A DNA stretch of 64,000 nucleotides from Pseudomonas fluorescens (GCA_902825215.1 LR782234.1:1612001-1676000), one strand, 5' to 3'. Numbered from the stretch's first letter, positions 26,601 to 34,817 are shown. Translations and numbers: made by a program. Notes: generated from the sequence alone by a model not told the origin.

Positions 26601-27566
26601 GGCAAGTTCCTCGGTGAAGGTCGCGATCTGGCCGAGCTGACCGCGCGCTTTGCCGAAGCCAGTCAGGCGGCGCTGGCCGTGCCGCAGAGTGCCAAAAGTC
26701 AGCAGCCGGTGGAGGCGAAAGTCTTCGCGCCGGTGGCGGAAAAGACTCAGCAAAAGATTGCCGGCCTGTCGATGACGGTGTATCCGGCACTGGTCGAAGA
26801 GGCCGGTACGGTCAAGGAAGGGCGCTTCTCGACGCCGGCCGAGGCCGAGTTCCAGCATCGTCGCGCCTTGCAACGCTTGTTGATGCAGCAACTGGCCGAA
26901 CCGGCGAAGTTTCTGCGCGGCAAGTTGCCGGGGCAGACCGAACTGGGTTTGCTCTATCGCGAGCTGGGTCGCGTCGATGCGCTGGTCGAAGACATTCTGC
27001 TGGCCAGTCTCGACAGCTGCATCCTTGACGGCGAAGACCCGTTGCCCCGTGACGGCGCCGGTCTGGCGGCACTGGCCGAGCGCAAGCGCGGCAACTGGAG
27101 CGAGCACGCCGAACGCGTGGCGCGCCTGACCCTGGAAATTCTCAAGCTCTGGCACGGTTTGCAAAAACGTTTCAAGGGCAAGATCGACCTCGCTCAAGCC
27201 GTGGCCCTGAATGACATCAAGCAGCAAATCGGCCATCTGGTTTATCCGGGGTTTGTCCGTGAAACGCCGATGCAATGGCTCAAGGAACTGCCGCGCTATT
27301 TGAAAGCGGTAGAGCAGCGCTTTGACAAGCTGGGCGCGCAATTACAGAAGGACCGGGTCTGGAGCGGTGAACTCGCCGGCCTCTGGGCCCAATACCAGGC
27401 TCGCGCCGCCAAGCATGCGCAGGAAGGCAAGCGCGATCCGCAGCTCGAGCTGTACCGCTGGTGGCTTGAGGAATACCGCGTCTCGCTGTTTGCCCAGCAG
27501 TTGGGCACCAAAGTGCCGATTTCTGATAAGCGCCTGAGCAAGCAGTGGAGCCAGGTCGAACCCTGA
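23655..27566 (+). CDS. hrpA: ATP-dependent RNA helicase HrpA (DEAH family)
   Basis: A 1303-residue DEAH/RHA helicase, matching E. coli HrpA (about 1300), which resolves stalled and collided ribosomes on mRNA. Walker A GETGSGKT is at residues 95-102, the DEAH box at 192-195, SAT near 220 and the motif VI QRKGRCGRVEPG near 400. A winged-helix/ratchet region and OB-fold follow, then the long C-terminal DUF3418 part that HrpA has and yeast homologues lack. Single gene, repeats on both sides. Confidence 0.95.
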   Translation: MTDESPSIDKLLKNLDHAMLADRHRLRRQLLELRKKPDEAKLAQWVARMQASCDQVLARKASLPVIRYDDSLPIAAKRDEIKKALEQHQVLIIAGETGSGKTTQLPKICLEIGRGQHGLIGHTQPRRIAARSVASRVAEELGTPLGSLVGYQVRFEDQSDANTLIKLMTDGILLAETQNDRYLERYDTIIVDEAHERSLNIDFLLGYLKTLLPRRPDLKVIITSATIDLERFSKHFDDAPIVEVSGRTFPVETWYRPLTLEQDEEGNRVEDDLTVDQAILATLDEIAAYERSERRSPGDVLVFLPGEREIRDAADMLRKAQLKHTEILPLYARLSPAEQQRIFQSHPGRRVVLATNVAETSLTVPGIRYVIDSGTARISRYSYRAKVQRLPIEAISQASANQRKGRCGRVEPGICVRLYSEEDFLGRPEFTDPEILRTNLAAVILQMLHLRLGEITAFPFIEPPDGKAISDGFNLLQELSAVDRNSQLTPLGRQLARLPVDPRMGRMLLEAAKLGSLQEVLIVASAMSIQDPRERPPERQQAADQAHAQWKDSDSDFAGLVNLWRGFEEQRQALTASPLRNWCRKNFLNYMRLREWRDSHRQLSLICRDLQLSLNKEPADYPKLHKAVLVGLLSQIGQKTEDGDYLGARQRRFWIHPSSGIGKKRPQWLMAAELVETTKLYARMVAKIDADWIEPLAGHLIKKNHFEPHWEKKRGQVVAFEQITLFGLIVVGRRPVHYGPVDPVVSRELFIREGLVRGEIQSRAKCLAANQQLLEQLDELEAKARRRDILADEETLYAFYDARLPAEIHQTATFDSWYKVNSQKNPQLLIMREEDVLAREASEVTARDYPDTLHIGDLELALTYHFEPNHPRDGVTLRVPAPLLPMLPPERLEWLVPGLIEAKCIALVRNLPKALRKNFVPVPDFIKAALQRMTFAEGSLPQALGRELLRMTGARVSDEAWAEAAQQVESHLRMNLEIVDGQGKFLGEGRDLAELTARFAEASQAALAVPQSAKSQQPVEAKVFAPVAEKTQQKIAGLSMTVYPALVEEAGTVKEGRFSTPAEAEFQHRRALQRLLMQQLAEPAKFLRGKLPGQTELGLLYRELGRVDALVEDILLASLDSCILDGEDPLPRDGAGLAALAERKRGNWSEHAERVARLTLEILKLWHGLQKRFKGKIDLAQAVALNDIKQQIGHLVYPGFVRETPMQWLKELPRYLKAVEQRFDKLGAQLQKDRVWSGELAGLWAQYQARAAKHAQEGKRDPQLELYRWWLEEYRVSLFAQQLGTKVPISDKRLSKQWSQVEP

Positions 27567-27577
27567 TCAGCCAGATC

Positions 27578-27682
27578 TGATCGTTCCCACGCTCTGCGTG
27601 GGAATGCCTCTGGGGACGCTCCGCGTCCAGTGACGCGGAGCGTCACGGGCTGCATTCCCACGCGCGAGCGTGGGGACGATCA
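27578..27682. repeat. REPIN, TGATCGTTCCCACGC family
   Basis: Two outer palindromes (27578 onward and up to 27682) with internal GGACGCTCCGCGTCC- and GACGCGGAGCGTC-type hairpins. It begins 11 bp after the hrpA stop codon and may act in 3' mRNA stability. Confidence 0.92.
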
Positions 27683-27709
27683 TGGGTGTTGATCTTGAGA
27701 ATGGCGCCA

Positions 27710-27722
27710 AAACCCTGGGTTT
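27710..27722. promoter_or_regulatory. Palindrome AAACCCTGGGTTT upstream of the FabH2-like gene
   Basis: Perfect 6-base arms around one T, about 170 bp before the start codon. The outer AAAC...GTTT halves resemble operators of TetR-type fatty-acid regulators such as PsrA, but the spacing is not exact. The rest of the 27683-27892 gap shows nothing else I can name. Confidence 0.3.
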
Positions 27723-27892
27723 ATGGCAAACTTCGCCACCATAAACGCCGGTTTCGCGACCCAGAGCCTTCGCCGTGTCGCGCCGCGGAATAAAACGATG
27801 CCAGGTTTGCGTCCCCCGGACGGGAATAGACCCTTTGTGTGTTGGTACGACGGTTCCAGCACTTTCTGCCTGAACAGATTAGAGAAACGAGC

Positions 27893-29014
27893 ATGCATAA
27901 CGTCGTCATCAGCGGCACCGGCCTGTACACCCCGGCCAACAGCATCTCCAACGAAGAGCTGGTGGAATCTTTCAATACCTACGTCGCCCGGTTCAACGCC
28001 GACAATGCCGAGGCCATCGCCAGCGGCGAAGTCCAGGCCCTGACTGAATCCAGCGCCGCGTTCATCGAGAAAGCTTCGGGCATCAAGAGCCGCTTCGTCA
28101 TGGACAAGGACGGCATCCTTGATCCGCAACGCATGGCCCCACGTCTGCCGGAGCGTTCCAACGACGAATGGTCGGTGCTCTGCCAGATGGCTGTTGGCGC
28201 CGCCGAGCAAGCCTTGCAGCGTGCCGGCAAGACCGCCGCTGATATCGACGGCGTGATCGTCGCCTGCTCGAACCTGCAACGCGCCTATCCGGCGATCGCC
28301 ATCGAAGTTCAGGAAGCACTGGGCATTCAGGGCTTCGGTTTCGACATGAACGTGGCCTGCTCCTCGGCGACCTTCGGCATTCAGGCGGCAGCCAACAGTG
28401 TGCAACTGGGCCAGGCGCGGGCGATTCTGATGGTTAATCCGGAAGTCTGCACCGGGCACCTCAACTTCCGCGATCGCGACAGCCACTTCATTTTCGGTGA
28501 CGCCGCCACAGCCGTGATCATCGAACGTGCCGATCTGGCCACCTCCGAGTACCAATTCGATGTGGTCAGCACCAAGCTGCTGACCAAGTTCTCCAACAAC
28601 ATCCGCAACAACTTCGGTTTCCTCAACCGTGCGGCTGAAGAGGGCATTGGCACGCGCGACAAGCTGTTCGTCCAGGAAGGCCGCAAGGTGTTCAAGGACG
28701 TTTGCCCGATGGTGGCCGAACTGGTCGGTGAACATCTGCAGGAAAACCAGCTCAACGTCGCTGATGTGAAGCGCTTCTGGCTGCACCAGGCCAACCTGAG
28801 CATGAACCACCTGATCGTACGCAAACTGCTCGGCCGCGAAGCCACCGAAGAGGAAGCCCCGGTGATTCTCGACACCTACGCCAACACCAGCTCGGCCGGT
28901 TCGGTCATCGCGTTCCACAAGTATCAGGACGATCTAGCCGCCGGCTCGCTGGCGGTACTCAGTTCGTTCGGTGCGGGCTATTCGATCGGCAGCGTGATTC
29001 TGCGCAAGCGTTGA
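27893..29014 (+). CDS. fabH2: Beta-ketoacyl-ACP synthase III-like enzyme (FabH2, PA3286 type)
   Basis: A 373-residue thiolase-fold condensing enzyme, same length as P. aeruginosa PA3286, which condenses medium-chain acyl-CoA from beta-oxidation with malonyl-ACP and so feeds it into fatty-acid synthesis. The Cys-His-Asn triad is Cys156 (NVACSSATFG), His298 (FWLHQANLS) and Asn331 (TYANTSSAG). It is longer than housekeeping FabH (about 317) by insertions near residue 30 and 200-250. The next two genes, an ECF sigma factor and its anti-sigma factor, follow in the same order as PA3285-PA3284. Confidence 0.85.
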   Translation: MHNVVISGTGLYTPANSISNEELVESFNTYVARFNADNAEAIASGEVQALTESSAAFIEKASGIKSRFVMDKDGILDPQRMAPRLPERSNDEWSVLCQMAVGAAEQALQRAGKTAADIDGVIVACSNLQRAYPAIAIEVQEALGIQGFGFDMNVACSSATFGIQAAANSVQLGQARAILMVNPEVCTGHLNFRDRDSHFIFGDAATAVIIERADLATSEYQFDVVSTKLLTKFSNNIRNNFGFLNRAAEEGIGTRDKLFVQEGRKVFKDVCPMVAELVGEHLQENQLNVADVKRFWLHQANLSMNHLIVRKLLGREATEEEAPVILDTYANTSSAGSVIAFHKYQDDLAAGSLAVLSSFGAGYSIGSVILRKR

Positions 29015-29095
29015 AAATTGGTTTAATTTCCGCTTAATCGCGGCGACCTTTCCTACATCCGAATCGGCTCTAACGCTGTAATTTTTCCGCAGTGA

Positions 29096-29118
29096 GCGGC
29101 AGGCTAAATACCTGCCGC
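29096..29118 (+). other. Hairpin GCGGCAGG-CTAAATA-CCTGCCGC before the sigma-factor gene
   Basis: Perfect 8-bp stem with a 7-base loop, 35 bp before the sigma-factor ATG. It has no U-run, so is not a classic terminator of the fabH2 gene; it may be part of the promoter or leader. Confidence 0.6.
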
Positions 29119-29152
29119 ATTCATCTATGGAATCGGAACAAGGGGATGATGG

Positions 29153-29764
29153 ATGGCGGCTGACGATACCCTCCTGCTCACGCGGCTGCTGGCCGGCGAG
29201 CAACAGGCATTCAAGGAACTGGTGACGACGTATCAGAGCGCCATGCGCGCCGTGGCTTATGCCATCGTCGGCCAGCGTCATGTCGAAGAGGTGGTGCAGG
29301 ACGCCTGGCTGTCGGTGGTGCGCCATCTGGGCAGTTTCGAGGGGCGTTCCAGCCTCAAGACCTGGCTGCTGACCATCACTGCCAATTCGGCGAAAAGCCG
29401 CTACAAGCTCAATCGCCGCGAAGTGCTGATGGATGATCTGCCATCGCCGCACGGCAGCATCGACGACGATCGTTTTTCCTCGGCTGACGGCCACTGGCTG
29501 GTGGCGCCGTTCGCCTGGCATCAGGACACACCCGAAGCGCTGCTCACGCAAGACGAATTGCGTGACTGCCTGGAGCACACGCTGCTGAGCCTGTCGGAAC
29601 TGCAGAGCAGCGTCTTGCTGTTGCGCGAGCGGCAGGGGCTGGAGCTGGAAGACATCTGTAATCTTCTGGAGATTTCGCTCTCCAACGTGCGAGTGCTGCT
29701 GCATCGTGCACGGCTGAAAGTCTTCGCGACCGTGGAGCATTTTGAGGAGACCGGAGAATGCTGA
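29153..29764 (+). CDS. ECF-family RNA polymerase sigma factor
   Basis: A 203-residue sigma factor. Region 2 spans residues ~18-85 (FKELVTTYQSAMRAVAYAIVG, EEVVQDAWLSVVRHLGSFEG, KTWLLTITANSAKSRYK) and region 4 ~140-195 (LLSLSELQSSVLLLRERQGLELEDICNLL then NVRVLLHRAR, the helix-turn-helix). Corresponds to PA3285. It overlaps the anti-sigma gene by 7 bases (the ATG lies within its last codons), the usual coupling for such pairs. Target promoters and signal are unknown; GGGG at 29142-29145 serves the ATG. Confidence 0.9.
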   Translation: MAADDTLLLTRLLAGEQQAFKELVTTYQSAMRAVAYAIVGQRHVEEVVQDAWLSVVRHLGSFEGRSSLKTWLLTITANSAKSRYKLNRREVLMDDLPSPHGSIDDDRFSSADGHWLVAPFAWHQDTPEALLTQDELRDCLEHTLLSLSELQSSVLLLRERQGLELEDICNLLEISLSNVRVLLHRARLKVFATVEHFEETGEC

Positions 29765-29994
29765 CCTGTAAGGAACAAGTGGCGCGCTCCAGCGATTATC
29801 TCGATGGCCAGTTGAGTTTTCGGGAAAAACTGATGGTGCGCCATCACCTGCTGTTCTGCCCCAACTGCCGCCGGTTCATTCGGCAGATGCGCTTGATGCA
29901 GGCGACGCTGAAGGCGATGCCGGAGCAACCGCAAGAAGGGATAGACGCGCTGGCTGAGCGTCTGGCGACGCAGCGACGCGACGACAGCCCGTGA
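29758..29994 (+). CDS. Small soluble zinc-binding anti-sigma factor (HC2/ZAS type)
   Basis: A 78-residue protein with the zinc anti-sigma motif H-x3-C-x2-C (HHLLFCPNC) preceded by Cys4 and an acidic helix (SSDYLDGQLSFREKLMV). It has no membrane span, so the sigma factor is probably held in the cytosol and released by a chemical change at the zinc site, as in redox-sensing RsrA or ChrR. Corresponds to PA3284 by position. Translationally coupled to the sigma gene. Confidence 0.82.
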   Translation: MLTCKEQVARSSDYLDGQLSFREKLMVRHHLLFCPNCRRFIRQMRLMQATLKAMPEQPQEGIDALAERLATQRRDDSP

Positions 29995-30078
29995 AAAAAA
30001 TCAGCCCGGGGCAGCGCCAGCGAACGGATGATGGGGATCGCTGTGACTGTACCGGGCTGCAGGAAAATTAGCTTCGTT

Positions 30079-30116
30079 CGACACGCCGCAAGGGGAGCGG
30101 TGACTTGCGGCTTGTC
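30079..30116. repeat. Imperfect long hairpin related to the CTTGCGGCTTG repeats
   Basis: CGACAcGCCGCAAG pairs with CTTGCGGCtTGTCG across about 11 bases, with one mismatch. Sequence resembles the repeats in the aceK-hrpA gap. It lies between the convergent anti-sigma and porin genes and could end transcripts, though no U-run follows on either strand. Confidence 0.65.
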
Positions 30117-30139
30117 GCTCGAAACCTGGAGCTGTTTTC

Positions 30140-31462
30140 TTAGAACTTGGCTTCCGCGTCCAGTTGCAGGGTGTTGGCGTCTGCATCGCGCTGACCGCGG
30201 CTGGCGAAGTCGGCCTTGGTCAGGAAGTAGGTTGCGCCGATGGCGAAGTTCTTGTCGATGTCGTAACCGACCTTGAACTTGTGCCCACGCGAACCGGTAG
30301 TGCCGTTGGCAAAGTCGGAGTCGGTGAAGGCACCGACCACGGCGTTGCGCTGCACGTCGCGATAGTTGTAATCGAGGTTCAGGCCAAACACTTTCGACTT
30401 GGCACCGAGCAACCAGGCGGTGTCCTGGTCGGTCACGGCATCGTTGTTTTTCACGTACTGACCGTATAAAGAAAGTGGCATCGGCAGACCGCCGATGTCG
30501 ACCTGGCTGAACCCTTCATACAGACGGAATTCGTTGTTGGCCGAGTTGCCGTTGACGGCCAGGGCGCACGGCGTCGAAGTACCGGTGCAACGGCTGTCGT
30601 CGTCATTCTGGTAGGCGTAGACGCTGCCGCCCAGAGTCACTTTCAGGTTGTCGGTGATGTTGAAGCGGCTGCCCAGCTGGCCGGCGGTCAGACGGAGGTC
30701 GTGACGGAACTGCACGCCGTCGCCGTCGACGTTGTCCTTGAGGTTGTAGTTACCCAGGCTGCCGAACAGCTCGGCGCTGCCGCCCAATGGGTACTTGTAG
30801 GTCAGTGCCAGACCTTCCGGGTTGATATCGCTATCCCAGATCACGTCGCCCATGCTCACCCACGGCTGCAGCATCTTGCCGCCGATGATGTGCAGGTTCT
30901 TGATCTGGTCAGGGTGATAGTCGATGTAGCCGAGGTCGAGCCAGATCTGCTTCTTGTCGAAGTAGTTGTCCTGGTCCTGGTTGGTCGAACGCGCGTCGTC
31001 ACCGCCGCCGGTGGCGATACGAATGCCGGTGTCGACCTGCGGGTTGATCTCGGTGTAGGCGCCCAGACGGGCACGGATGCGCTGACGGTCCTTGTCGCGG
31101 CCACCGTTGTTTGGCTCGCCGTCGATCTTGATGGTTTCCTGACGGACACGCACATCGCCTTTGAACTGGGTTTTGGCCGCCCAGGCCAGTTTCTGGTCGA
31201 AGGCGCTTCGTTCGTTGCTCTTCTTGGCGACCGCCGCGACTTGTTCGTTGGTCTCTTGCTGCGCCTGCTGGGCGATTTGCTGAGCCTTCTGATCCTTGGC
31301 CAGTTCCGTTTGCAGTTCAATGTACTGCGCCTGGGAAATCGAACCGTTGGCCTTGAGCATGTCGAGCAGTTTGGCGTCGACTGCGGCACTGGCCGGTACA
31401 CTCATGGCCAGCAACAGGCCGCCACACAGGGCTGCCGCAGTTTTCGTGGAAGCAAGACGCAT
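30140..31462 (-). CDS. Putative outer-membrane porin (Porin_5-like)
   Basis: A 440-residue outer-membrane protein. The signal peptide is KTAAALCGGLLLAMSVPASA, cleaved before AVDAK. Residues ~30-80 form a coiled coil (IELQTELAKDQKAQQIAQQAQQE), which likely forms a periplasmic trimer stalk. The rest alternates aromatic beta strands and ends LQLDAEAKF, with the C-terminal Phe needed by the BAM machinery. This matches the putative porin family common in Pseudomonas. Start ATG 31462 has GGAG on the minus strand. Twin palindromes upstream (31574-31635) suggest strong regulation. Confidence 0.83.
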   Translation of the reverse strand: MRLASTKTAAALCGGLLLAMSVPASAAVDAKLLDMLKANGSISQAQYIELQTELAKDQKAQQIAQQAQQETNEQVAAVAKKSNERSAFDQKLAWAAKTQFKGDVRVRQETIKIDGEPNNGGRDKDRQRIRARLGAYTEINPQVDTGIRIATGGGDDARSTNQDQDNYFDKKQIWLDLGYIDYHPDQIKNLHIIGGKMLQPWVSMGDVIWDSDINPEGLALTYKYPLGGSAELFGSLGNYNLKDNVDGDGVQFRHDLRLTAGQLGSRFNITDNLKVTLGGSVYAYQNDDDSRCTGTSTPCALAVNGNSANNEFRLYEGFSQVDIGGLPMPLSLYGQYVKNNDAVTDQDTAWLLGAKSKVFGLNLDYNYRDVQRNAVVGAFTDSDFANGTTGSRGHKFKVGYDIDKNFAIGATYFLTKADFASRGQRDADANTLQLDAEAKF

Positions 31463-31510
31463 AGCAATCTCCGAAGATGAAAGGGGATGGCTGAACCATC
31501 CTGGGCACAA

Positions 31511-31553
31511 CCGACGTTGACGTCGGAAAACTGTGTCCGGGCTAGAACCCGGC
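31511..31553 (-). other. Two hairpins in the porin leader
   Basis: CCGACG-TTGA-CGTCGG (31511-31526) and CCGGG-CTAGAA-CCCGG (near 31537-31553) lie 50-90 bp before the porin ATG, where the 5' untranslated region should be. They may stabilise the message. Confidence 0.55.
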
Positions 31554-31573
31554 GCTCTAAAAACAGGCGCCAG

Positions 31574-31635
31574 TATCGCGATCGTTTATGACAGAGCAGT
31601 GGCACGGTGATGGCAGGATGATGACGATCGCGATA
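31574..31635. promoter_or_regulatory. Twin palindromic sites upstream of the porin
   Basis: TATCGCGATCGT (31574-31585) and its inverse ACGATCGCGATA (31624-31635). Each contains the self-complementary ATCGCGAT. Centres are 52 bp apart, close to five helical turns, so both sites face the same side. They sit between the porin and the divergent FemAB-like gene and could serve either. Confidence 0.5.
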
Positions 31636-31742
31636 TACCCTGAACTATCGGGCTAGAGCACTGTCGCCGCGATGGCGGGTGTGCAACGGCGCTCAATCGG
31701 CGATACTCGCCGGGCGTTGAAGTCTGTCTGGAGAGCTTGTCG

Positions 31743-32867
31743 ATGCCGTTGCAATGCCTGCAAAACCTGTCGCAAATCGCCCCGGCGAGCTGGGACGCAC
31801 TGGTGCCGGAAAACCAGCCGTTTCTGCGTCACGCCTTCCTCCGCGCGATGGAGGACAGTGGCAGCGTCGGCCCACACAGCGGCTGGCAGCCCGAGCATTT
31901 GCTGCATGTGGAAGGTGATAGCCTGATCGCCGCGTTGCCCGGTTATCGCAAGTGGCATTCCTACGGCGAATACGTGTTCGATCATGGCTGGGCGGACGCC
32001 TGTGCCCGCGCCGGCATCGACTATTACCCCAAGTATCTCAGCGCCGTGCCGTTCAGCCCGGTCGGCGGTCCGCGCCTGCTAGCGGCGAATGTCGAAGACG
32101 GTTTTGAGCTGCTCCAGAGCCTGCCGGGTTATCTGGAGATCGAAGGGCTTTCCAGTGCGCACATCAATTTCACCGATACGTTCACCGACGCGGCGATGGC
32201 CGAACAGCCTGGCTGGCTGCAGCGCATTGGCTGTCAGTATCACTGGCAGAACCGCGGCTACCGCGATTTTCAGGATTTCCTCGATGCGCTCAGTTCGCGC
32301 AAGCGCAAGCAGATGCGCAAGGAGCGCGAGCAGGTGGCGGGGCAGGGCTTCGAGTTCGAGTGGCTGGAGGGGCGCGAGCTGGACGAGGCGCAATGGGATT
32401 TCGTTTATGCCTGCTATGCCAATACCTACGCGGTGCGGCGTCAGGCGCCGTATCTGACGCGCGAGTTCTTCAGTCTGCTGGCCGAGCGCATGCCCGAAGC
32501 GATTCGCGTGGTGCTGGCCAGACAAGGCTCACGGCCGGTGGCGATGGCTTTCAGTCTGGTCGGTGGCGACAGTTTCTACGGGCGTTACTGGGGGTGCCTG
32601 GCCGAGTTCGATCGGCTGCATTTCGAGACGTGCTTCTATCAGGGTATGGATTATGCGATTGCCCAGGGCTATCAGCGCTTCGACGCCGGTGCGCAGGGCG
32701 AGCACAAGTTGATTCGCGGATTCGAGCCGGTGATTACCCATTCGTGGCATTACTTGCGCCATCCGGGGTTGAAGGCGGCGGTGAAGGATTTCCTCCAGCA
32801 GGAACGCGCCGGGGTCTTGGCCTATGCCGAAGAAGCCCGCAGCGCCTTGCCCTACCGCCAGATCTAG
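31743..32867 (+). CDS. FemAB-like acyltransferase-fold protein (peptidogalycan biosynthesis/DUF482 family)
   Basis: A 374-residue protein of the GNAT-related FemAB superfamily. The N-terminal domain (ASWDALVPENQPFLRHAFLRAMEDSG and LPGYRKWHSYGEYVFDHGWADA) and the C-terminal acyltransferase-like domain (FDRLHFETCFYQGMDYAIAQGYQRFDAGAQGEHKLIRGFEPV) match PF04339. A charged hairpin SSRKRKQMRKEREQV is near residue 180. Proteins of this family are suspected to add an acyl or aminoacyl group to an envelope molecule, but the reaction is unproven. GGAG at 31730-31733 serves ATG 31743. Confidence 0.8.
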   Translation: MPLQCLQNLSQIAPASWDALVPENQPFLRHAFLRAMEDSGSVGPHSGWQPEHLLHVEGDSLIAALPGYRKWHSYGEYVFDHGWADACARAGIDYYPKYLSAVPFSPVGGPRLLAANVEDGFELLQSLPGYLEIEGLSSAHINFTDTFTDAAMAEQPGWLQRIGCQYHWQNRGYRDFQDFLDALSSRKRKQMRKEREQVAGQGFEFEWLEGRELDEAQWDFVYACYANTYAVRRQAPYLTREFFSLLAERMPEAIRVVLARQGSRPVAMAFSLVGGDSFYGRYWGCLAEFDRLHFETCFYQGMDYAIAQGYQRFDAGAQGEHKLIRGFEPVITHSWHYLRHPGLKAAVKDFLQQERAGVLAYAEEARSALPYRQI

Positions 32868-32872
32868 CACCA

Positions 32873-32963
32873 CTGTGGGAGCGAGCCTGCTCGCGAAGGC
32901 GGTGTGTCAGTTAATGAATCTCATACCGACATACCGCCTTCGCGAGCAGGCTCGCTCCCACAG
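32873..32963. repeat. REPIN, GTGGGAGCGAGCC family
   Basis: Inverted pair (32873-32897 and ~32938-32963) between the convergent FemAB-like and ABC transporter genes. Confidence 0.92.
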
Positions 32964-32984
32964 GTCTTGTGGTGTTCGGCAGAT

Positions 32985-34817
32985 TTAATCGATGCCGACA
33001 AAGCCTCCGGTCTGATGCGCCCACAGTCGCGCGTACAAACCACGGTGGGCGAGCAGTTCGGCGTGGGTGCCGCTTTCGGCGATCTTGCCGTTTTCCAGCA
33101 CCACCAGCCGGTCCATCCGGGCGATGGTCGAGAGGCGGTGGGCAATAGCGATCACGGTTTTCCCTTGCATCAGGGTTTCCAGGCTTTCCTGAATCGCCGC
33201 TTCGACCTCCGAGTCCAGCGCCGAGGTCGCTTCGTCCATGATCAGGATCGGCGCGTCCTTGAGCAGCACCCGCGCGATGGCGATACGTTGCCGCTGGCCG
33301 CCGGACAGTTTCACCCCGCGCTCACCGACATGCGCGTCGAACCCGGTGCGGCCCTCGGCATCGGACAGCAGCGGTATGAACTCATCGGCACGGGCCTTGT
33401 GTACCGCTTCCCACAGCTCGGCGTCGGTCGCATCGGGTTTGCCGTAAAGCAAATTGTCGCGGATCGAACGGTGCAGCAGCGACGTGTCCTGCGTGATCAT
33501 CCCGATACGCTCGCGCAGGCTTTCCTGGCCGACTTCGGCGATGTTCTGGCCATCGATCAGAATCCGTCCGCCCTCGACGTCGTACAGACGCAGCAGCAGG
33601 TTGACCAAGGTCGATTTGCCGGCGCCGGACGGGCCGATCAAACCGATCTTTTCCCCCGGTTTGATGTTCAGGTTGAGGTCGCCGATGATCCCGCGCTTTT
33701 TGCCGTAGTGAAAATCCACGTGCTCGAAACGCACTTCGCCACGGGCCACTTGCAGCGGTTTGGCCTGCTCGTGATCAGTGACGCTGACCGGTTGCGAGAT
33801 GGTCCGTAAACCGTCCTGGACCATACCGATGTTTTCGAAGATCCCGGTGACCACCCACATGATCCACCCGGACATGTTGACGATGCGGATCACCAGCCCG
33901 GTCGCCAGGGCGATCGCCCCGACCGTGATCAGCGACTGCGTCCACAGCCACAAGGCCAGCGCCGTGGTGCCGACGATCAGCAGGCCGTTCATGGTCGTGA
34001 TCGTGACGTCCATGCTGGTCACCACGCGGCCGGCCATTTGTGCTTTGACGGTCTGTTCTTCGATCGCCTCTTTGGCGTAGTGCTGTTCGAAGTTGGTGTG
34101 GGCGAACAGTTTCAGCGTGGCGATGTTGGTGTAGCCGTCGACGATGCGCCCCATCAGTTTCGAGCGCGCATCGGAGGCTTCCACAGAGCGTTCCTTCACG
34201 CGGGGCACGAAGTAATACAGCGCACCGATGTAGGCGACGATCCACGTCAGCAACGGGATCATCAGGCGCCAGTCGGCCTCGGCAAACAGCACCAGCGAAC
34301 TGATCGCGTAGATCACCACGTGCCACAAGGCGTCGACCGCCTGCACCGCCGAATCGCGCAGCGAGTTGCCGGTCTGCATGATGCGTTGGGCGATGCGCCC
34401 GGCGAAGTCGTTCTGGAAGAAATTCAGGCTCTGCTTGAGCACGTAGCTGTGGTTCTGCCAGCGAATCATGCTGGTCATGCCGGGGCTCAGGGTCTGGTGC
34501 ACCAGCAGGTCGTGCAGGGCGAAAAAGATCGGCCGCAGCACCAGCGCCACCACCAGCATCCACGTCAGTTCGAGGGCGTGGTCGCTAAAGAAATTCGGGT
34601 TGGGCGTGCCCTGCGCCAGATCAATGATGCGGCTCAGGTAACTGAACAGCGCCACTTCGATCAGCGAGGCAAACAGGCCGACGACCAGCAGGGCGGCGAA
34701 ACTTGGCCAGACCTGCTTCAGATAATAGGTGTAGAAGGGCCAGACGCGGTCTGGAGGAGACGCCGTCGGGGCGTCGCGGAATATGTCGATCAGTTGTTCG
34801 AAACGGCGATAGAGCAT
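32985..34817 (-). CDS. ABC exporter half-transporter (fused membrane and ATPase domains)
   Basis: A 610-residue half-transporter, probably a homodimer. Six membrane spans occupy residues ~35-330 and the ATPase domain ~360-600: Walker A GPSGAGKST near 394-402, signature LSGGQRQ near 503-509, Walker B ILIMDEATSALD, H-loop AHRLST. Sequence style fits the multidrug/lipid exporter group (MsbA-like), and the long N-terminal cytoplasmic part before span 1 is typical of its Pseudomonas members. Substrate not predictable. The gene is 88 bp from the PPIase gene upstream. Confidence 0.87.
   Translation of the reverse strand: MLYRRFEQLIDIFRDAPTASPPDRVWPFYTYYLKQVWPSFAALLVVGLFASLIEVALFSYLSRIIDLAQGTPNPNFFSDHALELTWMLVVALVLRPIFFALHDLLVHQTLSPGMTSMIRWQNHSYVLKQSLNFFQNDFAGRIAQRIMQTGNSLRDSAVQAVDALWHVVIYAISSLVLFAEADWRLMIPLLTWIVAYIGALYYFVPRVKERSVEASDARSKLMGRIVDGYTNIATLKLFAHTNFEQHYAKEAIEEQTVKAQMAGRVVTSMDVTITTMNGLLIVGTTALALWLWTQSLITVGAIALATGLVIRIVNMSGWIMWVVTGIFENIGMVQDGLRTISQPVSVTDHEQAKPLQVARGEVRFEHVDFHYGKKRGIIGDLNLNIKPGEKIGLIGPSGAGKSTLVNLLLRLYDVEGGRILIDGQNIAEVGQESLRERIGMITQDTSLLHRSIRDNLLYGKPDATDAELWEAVHKARADEFIPLLSDAEGRTGFDAHVGERGVKLSGGQRQRIAIARVLLKDAPILIMDEATSALDSEVEAAIQESLETLMQGKTVIAIAHRLSTIARMDRLVVLENGKIAESGTHAELLAHRGLYARLWAHQTGGFVGID

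Noticed and set aside
23547..27341. Very long open frame opposite hrpA (over 1200 codons)
   Set aside because: It is the antisense shadow of hrpA, common in high-GC Pseudomonas genes. Its protein is low-complexity in charge pattern with no domain, and hrpA is unmistakable.
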